Of a stretch of DNA of 64,000 nucleotides, positions 1 to 12,221 are shown in pieces. The stretch is from Nymphaea colorata. Lineage: Eukaryota; Streptophyta; Magnoliopsida; Nymphaeales; Nymphaeaceae. The stretch spans positions 26,401,315 through 26,465,314 of the forward strand of contig NC_045141.1 of the NCBI RefSeq assembly GCF_008831285.2. The letters are read 5' to 3'. Within the stretch, counting starts at the first letter, position 1. Every line of letters starts with the position of its first letter. Both the position numbers and the translations under genes were made by a program. The notes beneath the pieces were generated by a model. The model ran no database searches and was not told the origin of the DNA. It worked only from the letters and a program-made list of their open reading frames with translations.

Positions 1-1874
1 ATCTTTCATAACATTGGAAGCAAACCTACTTCCTCCTCTCTTTGATTTGTCCAGATTCAATCGCTTGACTAATATGACTAATATCTGTTTGGTCGTGAAA
101 CATCTAATGCCTCATGCTGCATCATTGGTTTTGTGGACATGCCATTGTTTCGGTTTCATGTCTGCAACCTAACACTCATTCATTTACATTTCTCCTCCTT
201 GATTCTAAATAGTTCAAAATTCTCTAGCAGTTTAACAATTGTGGCTTGGCTGCCTATACTTTAATGCAAAGTTTCATCACGTAAGCCTCCCACTAAAGGA
301 ACCCATGCATCCAGGCACATATAATTTATTTCTGCAAATTCAGCCTGCCAGATACTCCAAGACATGTCCTTTCTGCTTGAATTCAGATAGTTCAATATTC
401 TAATCCAAGAAAGTTGAATGGCGCAGACCTCCTACTAAAGGAATCCATGCTTCCATGCACATATAATTTATTTCTGCAAATTCAGTCTGCCAGATACTCT
501 AAGACATGTCGTTCTGCTTGAATTTAGATAGTTCAATATTCCAAGAAAGTTGAATGGCCAAATCAAACAAATAAAACATCAATAGACTGTTGCAACCTTG
601 TAGACGGACAAACTACTTATACCATCTAATGAGTCAGTCCTTCCAAACTAAAATTTCCTGGCAGTATGGGTACTGCTCAGCCCAAAAGATACAGCTGAGT
701 GAAATCCCTCCTTGGGCATCTTAGCTACACATTTGTTGAGCTTGTGAATAAGGTGCTTGAGAACGATGAGGACGAGGACCACATACTTGTTCATCTGCGG
801 TTGTACGCTTGTGGATTTCTAGATGCCAAGCTCCCATCATTGGCTTCAAGTATTTTCAACAGTAGAATATATATGATATTGGATGCTACATTTCAAGCCC
901 TATTGTGTTCGGTTTTTCAGAAGCACAATACATGGTTTATTAAAAAATGGACATGGTGCACCTTTAATCAATCTTTCTTCGCTTGAAGAAAGACATGGGA
1001 ACTTGAAAAACAAGAACGCATTTTCAATTATCATCCAAAAGAGGAACATGGAATGATCTTGTTATGCCAACACATAAGCATTAACTTTCAAAAAATAGTA
1101 AAATACGATATAAGGAGAGAATAGCAATTGCAGTCAACCAAAGTTATATTACCTTTAGCAAAGTACGGACGGAGGAAGAACTTTGTATGGGTACATTATT
1201 CCATTGGGTTCTAAGAGCTTCTTTATGGAACCCATGAATTGAACCTCAAATGCACAAAAAGAATTAGGAAATAAGAAGAAAAATGCAAAAAAATGTACGA
1301 TATATGCAAGACTGCCACATCCATCAGCACACAAATGGACATAATTTTTCTTAAGATTGATTAAGAAATGCAAATTCTGAGAAATTCAGAAATAGCAGAA
1401 CAAGCAAGCCTTCATGTTTTAAATAAACTCCAGTTGATTGGAGGTCCATCAGGTCTGCCATAAAGCAGCCGATCCAAGCTCCCATGGAAGTCTCTCAAAA
1501 AACCAGAATTCAATGATCAGAGCCTTCACGTGCATGAAATCCAATCTGTTTACAAATATGAAGATGTTGCAAAGATGCAATCTTGTTAATCTCGCTTATG
1601 AATTCCTTACAGTAACCCTACTGGCACATATCAAATAAGCGTGACTAACAGGAAAATAATCCATTAAGCCAGAAAAAGAGGACAAACAGCAAAGCAAAAG
1701 AACCCCAGATTTTTGAGGAGTCGAAAAATAGGTTCTTTTCGTCCTAATCCTCTCATTCACCTGGAAGCTTAATATACATATAAAAATGTGAATTAGTGTC
1801 CACAGCTATATAACTTTTGTTGCTCCATTTGGTACTATGATTCCTTTGTTAAGCTGATAGATACTTAAAAGTTG
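1..1874. repeat. Recent direct duplication, copy A
   Basis: This block recurs at 6859-8738 with an offset of 6858, growing to 6864 and beyond through small indels. By eye I count about four substitutions (near 474, 726, 739 and 1107), a 6 bp indel near 1127, a 9 bp indel near 1750 and a 13 bp indel near 1834, so identity is above 99 percent. Homology stops near 1874, after a shared run ending in TACTTAAAAG. The left limit is unknown because the window begins inside the copy. Short open frames on both strands (for example 699-986 +) resemble no family I know and lack splice or start context, so I do not call them genes. It may be the tail of a decayed minus-strand gene or plain mobile DNA. Confidence 0.9.
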
Positions 1875-2290
1875 GTGAACACCATACTTATGAACCAACA
1901 AAAAAGTTGTCTCCACAATCAGCAAATCAAAGCCCAAACCAGAGCTCTGATACCATAAAAATGTGTAAACCTACAATGAAACTCAATCAAAGGCACTAAT
2001 GCCAAGTCACCAAGAAAGTAAAGAATGAAAAACATAATTGAATCACAACAAAAGTCATGGAAAAAGCTTCCTTACAATGGCAAACACAAGATCTACATAT
2101 ACACACATATGAAGGATCTAGCATAAGAGCAGTCTGCAACCTTATCCTTGTCGAGCATTGAAATGGTCTTCTCAGTAGCAGAAATCCACAAACAGGAAGC
2201 TATTAGAAAAACACCAGTTACGACTCGGACCATATTGAAGTGAAGACTGTAACCGAAACTACTGTCTCGGAAGAGGAGCATGTAAACAAA
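1875..2290 (-). other. Copy-A-specific stretch with a retroelement-like PBS
   Basis: This sequence follows copy A and is absent after copy B. At 1944-1955 the + strand reads GCTCTGATACCA, the complement of the initiator-Met tRNA primer site TGGTATCAGAGC used by most plant LTR elements. On the minus strand it is preceded by a stretch ending in TTTACACA, which could be the end of a 5' LTR. No second LTR or polyprotein is visible, so I read it as a retroelement remnant. Confidence 0.35.
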
Positions 2291-3003
2291 TCCTGTCAGT
2301 CAGACCCCCCCCCCTCATTTACATCACACAAAACAATGCAACACCACTTCTAATACAGAGACAAACTTCCAGCTACAGTTGCAGTATCAGAGTTTGAAGA
2401 CCGTGAGGAGAACGTAAAACAGAACTTGAAACAAGAGAACGTATCAAGTGTGCAGCCAAGCTCCTAACCGCACCTTCAATGTGAAAATTTCTCATAAAAT
2501 TACTCAATTTCACCATAAAACAACCTGCGTTTGCGATTTAGGAATCGTCCTTATAACAGTGCTTCAAGTATGGCAAAACATGGCTTATCCCCTCATGTCC
2601 GAAACATTGCCAAAACATGTTCTGCTGCCAAATTCTCTTAAAACAAAACCCTGTGGTGTTTCATTCCTGGAACGGAGTGTAAGCCCGTAAACGATCGCCA
2701 GAAAAGGAAAACACCATTGTCGGGTCAGAAAAAAAATAAAAGCTCTTAAAAAACACGACCATGCAAAACGAAAAAAAACAAAGGAAATCAGGGAATCTCA
2801 ACCTCGCGAAACAAAAAAACCGGATGCCTATGGATTAAAGTCATCAGCAACTAGAGGCAGGAAAAGAAGACCCTCAACTTCGAAGATGAAAGCGAGGAAA
2901 ATGTCGCTCAAATCTATTCAATTCCAACCTGAACAAGGTAAGAAAGGAGAAACAGGACAAGGAAATGGCAGGACAAAACACAATGAATCTACTTCATCGC
3001 AGG

Positions 3004-3034
<31 letters not shown>

Positions 3035-4600
3035 CCTGCAATCGGTGGAAATCTCAGAGCTTTCCGTGATGAAGAAGACGATGAGAGGAACAAAGCTTTG
3101 CAGAACACGGAAAGCCTCAGCGCCTTGTTAACCAGTCCCTTTTGAAGCAGGCTTGGGGACGAGCTTTGAAGACCTACACGGCAGCCGAAGTCGTCCGGTC
3201 GCCCACGAAGCTGCAGGACTGGAGGAGGGAGCTGCGATGAAGGAAGCAGCAAGGAGGAGGGCGGCGGCTGCGGCAGAAGCCGATGCTCACCATTCCAGCC
3301 GTAACGGGCATTTTCTTCGTCCAGGAAAGGAAAGTTGATCTGAAATTTCCGGAAATATGTGTGCGGAAATCGCCCAACGGACATTTTCTTCACCTCACGC
3401 TTAATGGGCAGGCAAAAAGAATTTAGATTTGCCCCAACGAACATTTTGTTATGGGCAGGGATTTTTTTTTTCAAAGCGAATTTTATTGGATCGTTACAGG
3501 CTCCACATCAAAATAGTAAATAACTATTCAATTTAAATAATTTTAAAATGTTTTTTTAAATGTAAGAATGGCATAAAACAGCGGCAAAAGAAGCTAGGTG
3601 AGTTTAAATTTTCATATTACATTCAATGCGTTAAGCTTATATTTTCCTTTCTTGCTAGCTGTCATGTGCGCTGTCTGAGAGCGAGAGGAGAAGGAAAGGG
3701 GCAAAGAAAAATCGAGGTTGTAATGCGGATGGCCATGAAAAACCTTTACGCTCGCTGATGAGAGGATCAATATTAAAAAGCAGGAAAATATGATTCTTGA
3801 TTTTAAACATTGCATTGAGAACTGAAAAGCCTTAGCAGATGAATCGAATTAAACAAAAATAAGTTAAGCAAAGTTCAAAAGTATAATCAAATTTAAAAAA
3901 GAAATGTTTAAATCAAAATCAGGCCAGAGCCCTCAACAACCTAAACCTTGTTGAGGTTTTGAAGGAGAGTCTGGTGCCACTATATTGTTAGCTGCTAGTG
4001 ATATAGGTCACGTTATACACATACATAGAATTAAGTTAATGTTGGATGAAATCGTTGAATGGAGGATTTATTGAACGCTGTTTGTTGAATGAATCATGGA
4101 ATTTAGAAAATGTTGGATAAAATCATAAAAGTGAGTGAATTTATTGAACTTGTAACCACTAGATCAAATAGGTGCTCCCATGTGTTGTTTAAATTAAAAC
4201 AAGTAATGCCTTTTCTTTCATGTGCAACACATATAAGATATTAAATGTTTCATAATCTTTGATATTTAATTTTTAATAACATCTCATTAAATTTTATGTC
4301 GGTACAACAAATGACAGAGCAATGTCATCGTTCATTTCTGATTTTGGCGTGAGAAAAAAATGCATTTTGCTGGTTTTTTCTAAAAAAAAAATAGACATGA
4401 TCGTATTGGATATTATGTACCATACCAGTTTTGCCCTAAAACCTACGCTTAGCTATGCCTCCCTTCACTCACTTTGTTTCGCTTTGTTGCACCAAACAAC
4501 ATTGTATACTACCCAGAATTGCTGGCTAAGATTTGAAGATACACCCAAATCAATGAAATTGGGCAACTGAGATTAAACTTATATGCAAAAAAGGTGCATG
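2290..4600. other. Unassigned non-coding stretch
   Basis: A C-run lies near 2306 and a GA microsatellite at about 3002-3026. A GC-richer patch at 3100-3340 has overlapping open frames on both strands (3153-3338 +, 2989-3474 -). These are low-complexity (Ser/Pro/Leu or Ala/Glu rich) and match no family I recognise. The patch next to the GA/CT tract looks like a promoter or 5' UTR region of a minus-strand transcript. The rest, to 4600, is AT-rich with nothing recognisable. Confidence 0.3.
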
Positions 4601-5084
4601 GTAACACTAATAAGACCATGACAATAAATGAACCGAAAATTTGGGAAAACGTTTTACCATATTCAGAATTACAAAATGGCCCATATGCAGACCAAAATGA
4701 TAACCTTTACTCTATAGTTTTTTTGTTCAAAGCCAAATTCAAATGCAAATCAATTAGAAGAAAGCAGTACCAAGTTATATTTAAAGGTCTACTCGTTTTT
4801 TTTATAATTGTTTTTTATATATGTTTTCAAGCAGCAAAATAAGATTCTCAATCTTAAACTTTGCATTACCCTGAACTGAAAACTATAGCTTCCTGTTTTG
4901 ACTACACATGTCTCCTTGTGTTTAAAACTATTTTTTTAATAAATATAATCTTATTGGTGAATATAAGACGTGAGAAAAAAAAATAGGAATAAGGGTAAAG
5001 AAAGAAGAACTTGATGTTTAAATAGGATTTTAAAAAGCTAAAACTATAAACCTTGAAGACAGCTTTATGCTTTTGTTTTCGATC

Positions 5085-5300
5085 CTATACCGGTGATACA
5101 GAAAACCACTATCAGTCTTTAGCGGTGGCAAACACAACCGGTATAAATCTATACCGGTGATAGATACCGCCGCTAGAAGAGCCAATACCGGTGACGGGTA
5201 AATCACCGATATAGGTCTATAACGGTGATTAACTTGGCCGATACTGTACTGTCACCGCTATATACTTACAGGGGTGGTTTTAGTCACCGGTATATCTCCC
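5085..5300. repeat. Cluster of ACCGGTGA / TCACCGGT short repeats
   Basis: At least seven degenerate copies of ACCGGTGA or CCGCTATA-like words occur in both orientations within about 215 bp. ACCGGT is itself palindromic. Dense short motifs in both orientations are typical of subterminal regions of CACTA and some other class II elements. A matching but diverged cluster lies at 11890-12115. Confidence 0.6.
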
Positions 5301-5514
5301 TAAAACCACAGGTAAAAGGAAGGCGCACCTTGCCACTGTTGCCACTGTTGTTTGAGGCACACGCCTCAACTGCCCCTCTCTCTCTCTCTCTCTCTCCGTT
5401 TTGCATTGACGCTTGTATCTTTTTACTTTTTTTTTATCATATAGTTATATTTTCTTCAGCATATTCTTGTTTTTGTTTACTCTTTTTTTGTCCAGTTAGC
5501 TAATGTGGGACGAA

Positions 5515-5800
5515 ATGGGTTCCACCTAGCAGCAGCATCATATTTGGTTGGCACGCAAAACTAGTGACCTTTAACATCCCGTGAAGCATATCTTGCTCTG
5601 GGAAAACCTCTCTGTTTTCTGGCTTGTTGCTCACCTCTTCTGGCAAACCTGAAAAGAAACATTTGAGAGAATATCATACCACATGAAGAAAGTTGTACAA
5701 ACATGAAATAATTTTAGGTAGAACTTTTGGACAATATTATTTCCTGCATTCTCCAATATCCGAGCCTTGCCAAATGACACGCTAGACATCAAACAAGGAC
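5515..5800 (-). repeat. Copy of the ceramide kinase 3' tail
   Basis: The minus strand matches + 24788-25127 over its length, including an intron end (TTTTCAG on the minus strand) followed by the exon-like start GTTTGCC, where the CERK tail has GTTCAG then GTTTGCA. No long frame is shared, so it is a non-coding tail copy. Confidence 0.65.
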
Positions 5801-5805
5801 CAGGA

Positions 5806-5855
5806 AGAGGTGAATGATCTTATAAACATCACAATTCACAACCAAACAATAGATC
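5806..5855 (-). pseudogene. Acyl-CoA oxidase exon C remnant (copy 1)
   Basis: After a minus-strand acceptor TTTCACAG the sequence aligns with the plant ACX1-type exon beginning GFIVQLRSLEDHSPLP. Here it has point changes and an in-frame stop. It ends at the junction with the CERK-tail segment. Known family role: ACX carries out the first step of peroxisomal beta-oxidation. This copy cannot encode it. Confidence 0.55.
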
Positions 5856-5948
5856 CTGTGAAATTTTCAAAAATTTAAAAGTTATTGCTTTTCAGGTTTC
5901 TAAAGTAAACGTAGGGAATAAGAGACAAGGTAGAACAAACCCAGTTAC

Positions 5949-6025
5949 CATGTATTTCATGCTCTCCAACATCAACGATCAATCTGCATATACAATTGCA
6001 AGTATTGCCGCAGTCTGGTATTCTC
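5949..6025 (-). pseudogene. Acyl-CoA oxidase exon B remnant (copy 1)
   Basis: Minus strand: the exon that in ACX1-type enzymes reads like VVYARLITDGxxHGIHG is recognisable as VYA, a one-base deletion, then LIVDVGEHEIHG, followed by a GTAACT donor. The 5' half (the WWPGG part) is missing. It sits one intron upstream of exon C, in the normal gene order. Confidence 0.6.
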
Positions 6026-6370
6026 TCACGCGCAAACCTATAAATACACCTCAAACCCATAAATACACCTTTAAATAAACAGAGGAATGTTATTGATTCA
6101 TCTCCTAACGCATTAACGGTGCACAAAACCTTCCAAGGAAAAGTTGTGCATACAAGCCACACACAAAAAAAAAAAAAATCGATTTCAGAAATGGACTTTA
6201 GGTTTTCATTTTATGTTATGCAAACTTACAATACATACAAACAAGGAATCAAGATACCCGGCAATTCTTTCACAAAAAACATTTTCCCATTGTAAGTCCA
6301 ATCAAACATGATAGATAGCCTCTCATTGCAAATTAATTGTTGCACCTAGCCCAATAATGAGTGTCACAAC

Positions 6371-6697
6371 AAGTTTCAGGTCATGCATTCGGAAATGCCC
6401 CAACTAATTTTCAAAACACGAATGTTGTTTTTTTTTTTTTTTGCTGCCCATACTTAAAAACATTCGCATTAGGATCTGACCCGGAATCAGCACTAGCACT
6501 TGAAGGGTGTTAACAGTCGGCAACAATCATATGCAAAGACAGAAGTTTGTATTTGGAAGTCATCAAGGTCATGCTGCTGAGTGTTAACACCATTCCGGGT
6601 CAGATACCAATTTAAATTTCCTTAAGCAGGGGCAGAAAATGACATTCAGGTTTTCAAAAGTAGTTGGGGCATTTCTGAAGGCGTGACCTGAAACTAT
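6371..6697. mobile_element. Fold-back (inverted-repeat) element
   Basis: The left arm, about 6372-6424, starts GTTTCAGGTCATGCATTC. The right arm, about 6645-6697, is its inverted copy and ends GCGTGACCTGAAAC. Arms are about 52 bp and about 85 percent alike. An inner pair of arms (GATCTGACCCGGAAT near 6474 and its inverse near 6593) extends the pairing. The loop has no open frame. I see no clear target duplication. It lies between the chimeric unit and copy B of the recent duplication. Confidence 0.65.
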
Positions 6698-6858
6698 GAC
6701 TTTCATAGGGACCTCCAAAACTCATAGGAGCCTTCATGTGTTTGGCAAGACCTTTTTTCTTGTGTATACTTTTGAACCACCACTTTCATTAGTTGAGTTC
6801 ACCTTCATCTGTGGCACCCTTTCAACTTGCTCATCCTCCTTCCCATGGCCAAGGCACC

Positions 6859-8738
6859 ATCTTTCATAACATTGGAAGCAAACCTACTTCCTCCTCTCTT
6901 TGATTTGTCCAGATTCAATCGCTTGACTAATATGACTAATATCTGTTTGGTCGTGAAACATCTAATGCCTCATGCTGCATCATTGGTTTTGTGGACATGC
7001 CATTGTTTCGGTTTCATGTCTGCAACCTAACACTCATTCATTTACATTTCTCCTCCTTGATTCTAAATAGTTCAAAATTCTCTAGCAGTTTAACAATTGT
7101 GGCTTGGCTGCCTATACTTTAATGCAAAGTTTCATCACGTAAGCCTCCCACTAAAGGAACCCATGCATCCAGGCACATATAATTTATTTCTGCAAATTCA
7201 GCCTGCCAGATACTCCAAGACATGTCCTTTCTGCTTGAATTCAGATAGTTCAATATTCTAATCCAAGAAAGTTGAATGGCGCAGACCTCCTACTAAAGGA
7301 ATCCATGCTTCCAAGCACATATAATTTATTTCTGCAAATTCAGTCTGCCAGATACTCTAAGACATGTCGTTCTGCTTGAATTTAGATAGTTCAATATTCC
7401 AAGAAAGTTGAATGGCCAAATCAAACAAATAAAACATCAATAGACTGTTGCAACCTTGTAGACGGACAAACTACTTATACCATCTAATGAGTCAGTCCTT
7501 CCAAACTAAAATTTCCTGGCAGTATGGGTACTGCTCAGCCCAAAAGATACAGCTGAGTGAAATCCCTCCTTGGGCATCTTAGCTACCCATTTGTTGACCT
7601 TGTGAATAAGGTGCTTGAGAACGATGAGGACGAGGACCACATACTTGTTCATCTGCGGTTGTACGCTTGTGGATTTCTAGATGCCAAGCTCCCATCATTG
7701 GCTTCAAGTATTTTCAACAGTAGAATATATATGATATTGGATGCTACATTTCAAGCCCTATTGTGTTCGGTTTTTCAGAAGCACAATACATGGTTTATTA
7801 AAAAATGGACATGGTGCACCTTTAATCAATCTTTCTTCGCTTGAAGAAAGACATGGGAACTTGAAAAACAAGAACGCATTTTCAATTATCATCCAAAAGA
7901 GGAACATGGAATGATCTTGTTATGCCAACACATAAGCATTAACTTTCAAAAAATAGTAAAATATGATATAAGGAGAGAATAGCAAGGAACTTTGCAGTCA
8001 ACCAAAGTTATATTACCTTTAGCAAAGTACGGACGGAGGAAGAACTTTGTATGGGTACATTATTCCATTGGGTTCTAAGAGCTTCTTTATGGAACCCATG
8101 AATTGAACCTCAAATGCACAAAAAGAATTAGGAAATAAGAAGAAAAATGCAAAAAAATGTACGATATATGCAAGACTGCCACATCCATCAGCACACAAAT
8201 GGACATAATTTTTCTTAAGATTGATTAAGAAATGCAAATTCTGAGAAATTCAGAAATAGCAGAACAAGCAAGCCTTCATGTTTTAAATAAACTCCAGTTG
8301 ATTGGAGGTCCATCAGGTCTGCCATAAAGCAGCCGATCCAAGCTCCCATGGAAGTCTCTCAAAAAACCAGAATTCAATGATCAGAGCCTTCACGTGCATG
8401 AAATCCAATCTGTTTACAAATATGAAGATGTTGCAAAGATGCAATCTTGTTAATCTCGCTTATGAATTCCTTACAGTAACCCTACTGGCACATATCAAAT
8501 AAGCGTGACTAACAGGAAAATAATCCATTAAGCCAGAAAAAGAGGACAAACAGCAAAGCAAAAGAACCCCAGATTTTTGAGGAGTCGAAAAATAGGTTCT
8601 TTTCCTCTCATTCACCTGGAAGCTTAATATACATATAAAAATGTGAATTAGTGTCCACAGCTATATAACTTTTGTTGCTCCATTTGGTACTAGTGATGTA
8701 TTTATGATTCCTTTGTTAAGCTGATAGATACTTAAAAG
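6859..8738. repeat. Recent direct duplication, copy B
   Basis: Near-identical partner of 1-1874. It has 6 extra bases near 7985, lacks the 9 bases found near 1750, and has 13 extra bases near 8696. The same small open frames are present (for example 7557-7844 +), with three amino-acid differences at most. No recognised gene. Confidence 0.9.
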
Positions 8739-9030
8739 TGGTTGAATGCTAATTATATGATTATGGGCTTCGGCCTTCAAATACTTCTTCCAAGGTGACA
8801 AGTATTAAGGACTACCGCAACATTACACCCCTTGTACCAAAGCAAACAAGAATAGATGGATGATGTCCCTTTGAACGTGGGTCAGTGCATGGATGAACAT
8901 GTTTGCACACAAGGGTGTGTATGCATTGTGAAGTCGACAATCAATAAAATCACTCTCTCTTCTCTCGTTTTCCTCTTTCTCTCTGTTTCTCTTCTTTCCC
9001 AAAACTTTATTAGCCCCTAATTTGCAACCG
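8739..9030 (+). other. LTR-tail-like sequence
   Basis: This replaces the PBS-bearing stretch that follows copy A. It ends in a block resembling the 3' part of a plant LTR: an AATAAA signal near 8943 followed by a CT-rich tract (8953-8998). No PBS, PPT or coding partner is found, so it is at most a solo-LTR fragment. Confidence 0.3.
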
Positions 9031-11395
9031 CACTGGGAAGAACATACTGCGAAAAAAAAAAAAAAAAAGATAAAAATACGTGATCACAGTATCACAATAC
9101 AAAAGAATACCAGTGAAGATCAGCAACTGTCGTCTTCTTGCAAGCTCATCATTGTGCTTTTCAACAAGATAAGCAAGTCAGTGAAATATTTTTTTACCTT
9201 TCTTGGAAAGAACATAGAAATTTCTTTAGAGCAAATGAATGTAATACATAATTTGACAACAGAACATGTGAAATTCTTGAACAACCTGGAAAAATGCTCA
9301 GAAGCAGAAATTTTAGAACAAATGATTCTAATGCTTTAACGATTGAAATGCCCAAATCCCAAATTTAACTTCATAAATGAAAACGCCCAAAGCAAGATGC
9401 CTCAAAAAACGAACAAACAGAATTGTTGAAATACCCAAATCCACTTCATAAATAAAAACACCCAAATCAAAATGCCCCAAAAAACGAACAAACTGAAGAT
9501 GAGTTTAGCGTATCTGCAAAAGTGATCGAGGCGACGGCAAAACTCCAGATGGGTATAGCATATCTGCAAAAGGAACCATTGAATAGTGAAGAAGAAGAAA
9601 TATCGATGCATATACAGAGAGAGAGACCGACACAGTGGATCTTGGTAAGTCGACAATGGAGAAGGATCAATGGGCAGCTTTTCGTCGGAAGGCAGGCAAC
9701 ACCGGAGAGGTCGTGCAAAAGAGGCTGCGAGAAATCAGGTTGGGCGGAAAAGTTTCGACTTCCTGGCGCTACTCGACGATCGCCAGAGCTATCCGAACGG
9801 CACTGGCATCCCTTGTAACTGTGGCTCTGTTCTTTTTTTTTTTGGGGGGGTGTGGGAAACACATTTTTTTAAGCTTTTGACGTTTGATCAATAAGCGCTA
9901 GCGCTTTCGCTCTTGAAACTCTCACAGGAAACCGGAAGGCGGTTCATTTGGGTCCAACTCTGACACTAGCGCACACAACGTCAAGGCCGTCACTGGCGAT
10001 TTATCAGCTTGACGCCAAAGACTCTCTTCGACAACAGCGTTGAGGAGGCTAGCGCCAGAGCTGTTCTTACCTTAGCGCCACTGCTACCGTACTTTCTTGC
10101 AGTGAAACACTCGCAATTCTTCCTCAGGAAGAACGAAAGGTCAAAGGCTATGAGGGAGATGAGGTCTGGAAATTGATCATCAGATTGTAGATAACTCGTA
10201 ACAACATACATATGGATGGCAGTTCAATCTTCAGGCTCTCTCTGGTAGCACTTGTCTTTCTCTCCCTCTCTCTCTCACGCACATATAAAAGGAAAAATAG
10301 GGCACATATATGGTGATGCTGCCGCTGTTGGCGCAGGGCTAGAATTTTTCAATTAAGAGAAATTATTAAACAAAAGGCTATTTCTTTGCAAATTCTTTCC
10401 AGCAGATCATATTTTGGTGCTTTATCAATTTCAAATTTCAACTATATATTGGATATTCCGAAGTAAATAATTAATTAAAGCGCGTGTCTAAGTGGTCGTA
10501 CTGCTTTGTTGGCCATGTATTTTTCTTTTTTTCTCTTCGTTATTTATTGATTTAAACGAACAGGGCGAGCTGGCTTAATGAGCCTTAAGACCAAATTAGT
10601 AGGCAGACACGGAATTTAAAGCCCTAGGTAATGCCTTCTTATAAACTTATTTTTTAGGTGTAAATCAGATTTGTTGGGGTTTTAAGATGAGATCTCTACG
10701 TCGAACGTCGTTGATGGGTGACGAAAGTGAGCGACAAATTTATGGCTGCGGATGCATACTCTTAGTGAGTCGAACCATTGGGTTTTCATTTTTTCTGCTG
10801 TACATTTTTTATGATATTCCAAACACCACAAAATTTAGTAGATATACAATGACGCTCTTTTTTGGCATTTCAATGCTTTTATATGCATTTAAATAAAATT
10901 TGACAAAAACTGACCTATATATGTTTGTTTAATTATCACATAAGATCATCAATATTTTGTAAGTCAAATAGACTTTGCTAAAGAATGAGACACGTTATAG
11001 GACATGAATAGATTCTTTTATATAATTCCAATTTCACTATGTTACTAGCTTGCGCTCCCAGCTGCCAAATATTTTCATAAAGAATTTTATGGTTTTTGTT
11101 TCTTGTATTTGGCTATTTTAATTAAAGATAAGGTGCATGCACTATGGCCAGAAGTTAATTCTACGGGATATGTATAGAAAGGAACCAATGAACTAGCCCT
11201 ACGTATCCAACCCAAATAGGAGCTTCCCTATGGTAATGGTTGAACTTTTTGTTGAGTTGGAAGCTCATGATTTGGAGTGAAGCATTGTTTTGAACTAAAG
11301 TAGATCTGATAGACAGTTTGCAAGCACATCACTTGATAGAAAATGGAGTGCATCATCTAACTAGGAAGAACCTTCCCTTTATTATCTAAATGTTG
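9030..11395. other. Unassigned non-coding stretch
   Basis: It contains an A-run near 9052, and overlapping short frames on both strands at 9467-9894 with no recognisable domain. At 9890-10085 there are repeated AGCGCCA / GCGCTA words in both orientations, suggestive of a decayed class II element end. The rest is AT-rich. Confidence 0.3.
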
Positions 11396-11889
11396 ACTAA
11401 TAAATGAACCGAAACTTGGGAAAATCTTTTTACCATATTCATCCTTATATGTACGAATTAGGAAATGGCCCATACGCAGATGAAAATGATCAACCTTTAC
11501 TTCATAGTTTTTTGTCCAATACCAAATTAAAATGCAAAGCAATTAGAAGAAATAGCGTTTTGAATTAATTACGAAGAAAGCAGTGCCAAGATATATTTAA
11601 AGGCCTACTCGTTTTGTTGATGATTCTTTATTCTATATGGTTTTCAAGCAGCAAAATAGGATTCTCGGTCTTAAACTTCACATTAAGCTGAACTAAAAAC
11701 GATGGCTCCCCAATTTGACATACGCTTGTCTCCTAGTGTTTTAGAATGCTTTATTTTAAGCATAATCGTGTAGCTGAACATAAAATGTAAGCAAAAACTT
11801 AGGAATAATGGAAAAGAAAAAAAGAACTTCATGTTCAAATAGGATTTAAACAAGCTAGAACTATAAACCTTGGAAGCGGCTTTAGATTG

Positions 11890-12115
11890 TCGATCCTATA
11901 CGGTGCCAATTGCTACCGATACACATCTATAACGATGGCAATTACAACCACTATAGATCTAAACCGGTGAAATACGTCGCCGCTAAAGTTCCTATAGCGG
12001 TGAACCTGATCGATCACCGCTATAGATTTATACCGGTGATTAAATTGGCCGCTGTGGACCGTCATCGCTGTAGACTAATAGCGGTGTTTTTTGTCACTGG
12101 TATACCTGCCTCAAC
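11890..12115. repeat. Cluster of ACCGGTGA / CACCGCTATAG short repeats
   Basis: Diverged counterpart of 5085-5300, with repeated TATAGCGGTGA, ATCACCGCTATAG and TACCGGTGA words in both orientations. It sits at the downstream end of the chimeric minus-strand unit, as in copy 1. Confidence 0.6.
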
Positions 12116-12221
12116 AAAAAGACCAGACATTGTCGGTGCGCCTCAGGAACCGGTCTTTTTATCAAGTAGTTATATTTTCTTCATCATATTTTTGTTTTTG
12201 TTTACTTTTTTTTTGTACATT

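Larger units (their letters stand above)
4620..6030 (-). mobile_element. Chimeric gene-fragment unit, copy 1
   Basis: This is colinear with 11395-12770 at clearly lower identity (I judge about 75-85 percent, with many indels). Read on the minus strand it holds acyl-CoA oxidase exon remnants (about 6025-5949 and 5855-5806), then a segment shared with the 3' tail of the ceramide kinase gene (about 5800-5515), then a CT microsatellite and a cluster of ACCGGTGA-type short inverted repeats (5085-5300). Introns are retained in the captured pieces, so capture was at DNA level. No terminal inverted repeats or transposase are visible; transposon origin is inferred from the repeat cluster and multiplicity. 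Confidence 0.5.

Noticed and set aside
699-986. 95-codon frame repeated at 7557-7844, apparently conserved between two copies
   Set aside because: Conservation is explained by the recent duplication. It starts at GTG, not ATG, and has no known domain.
2093-2281. Minus-strand 62-codon frame with a hydrophobic segment resembling a small secreted peptide
   Set aside because: No conserved family, no clear promoter or leader, and such segments arise often in AT-rich DNA.
9467-9894. Several overlapping frames on both strands
   Set aside because: They shadow one GC-richer patch. None has a recognisable domain or splice structure.
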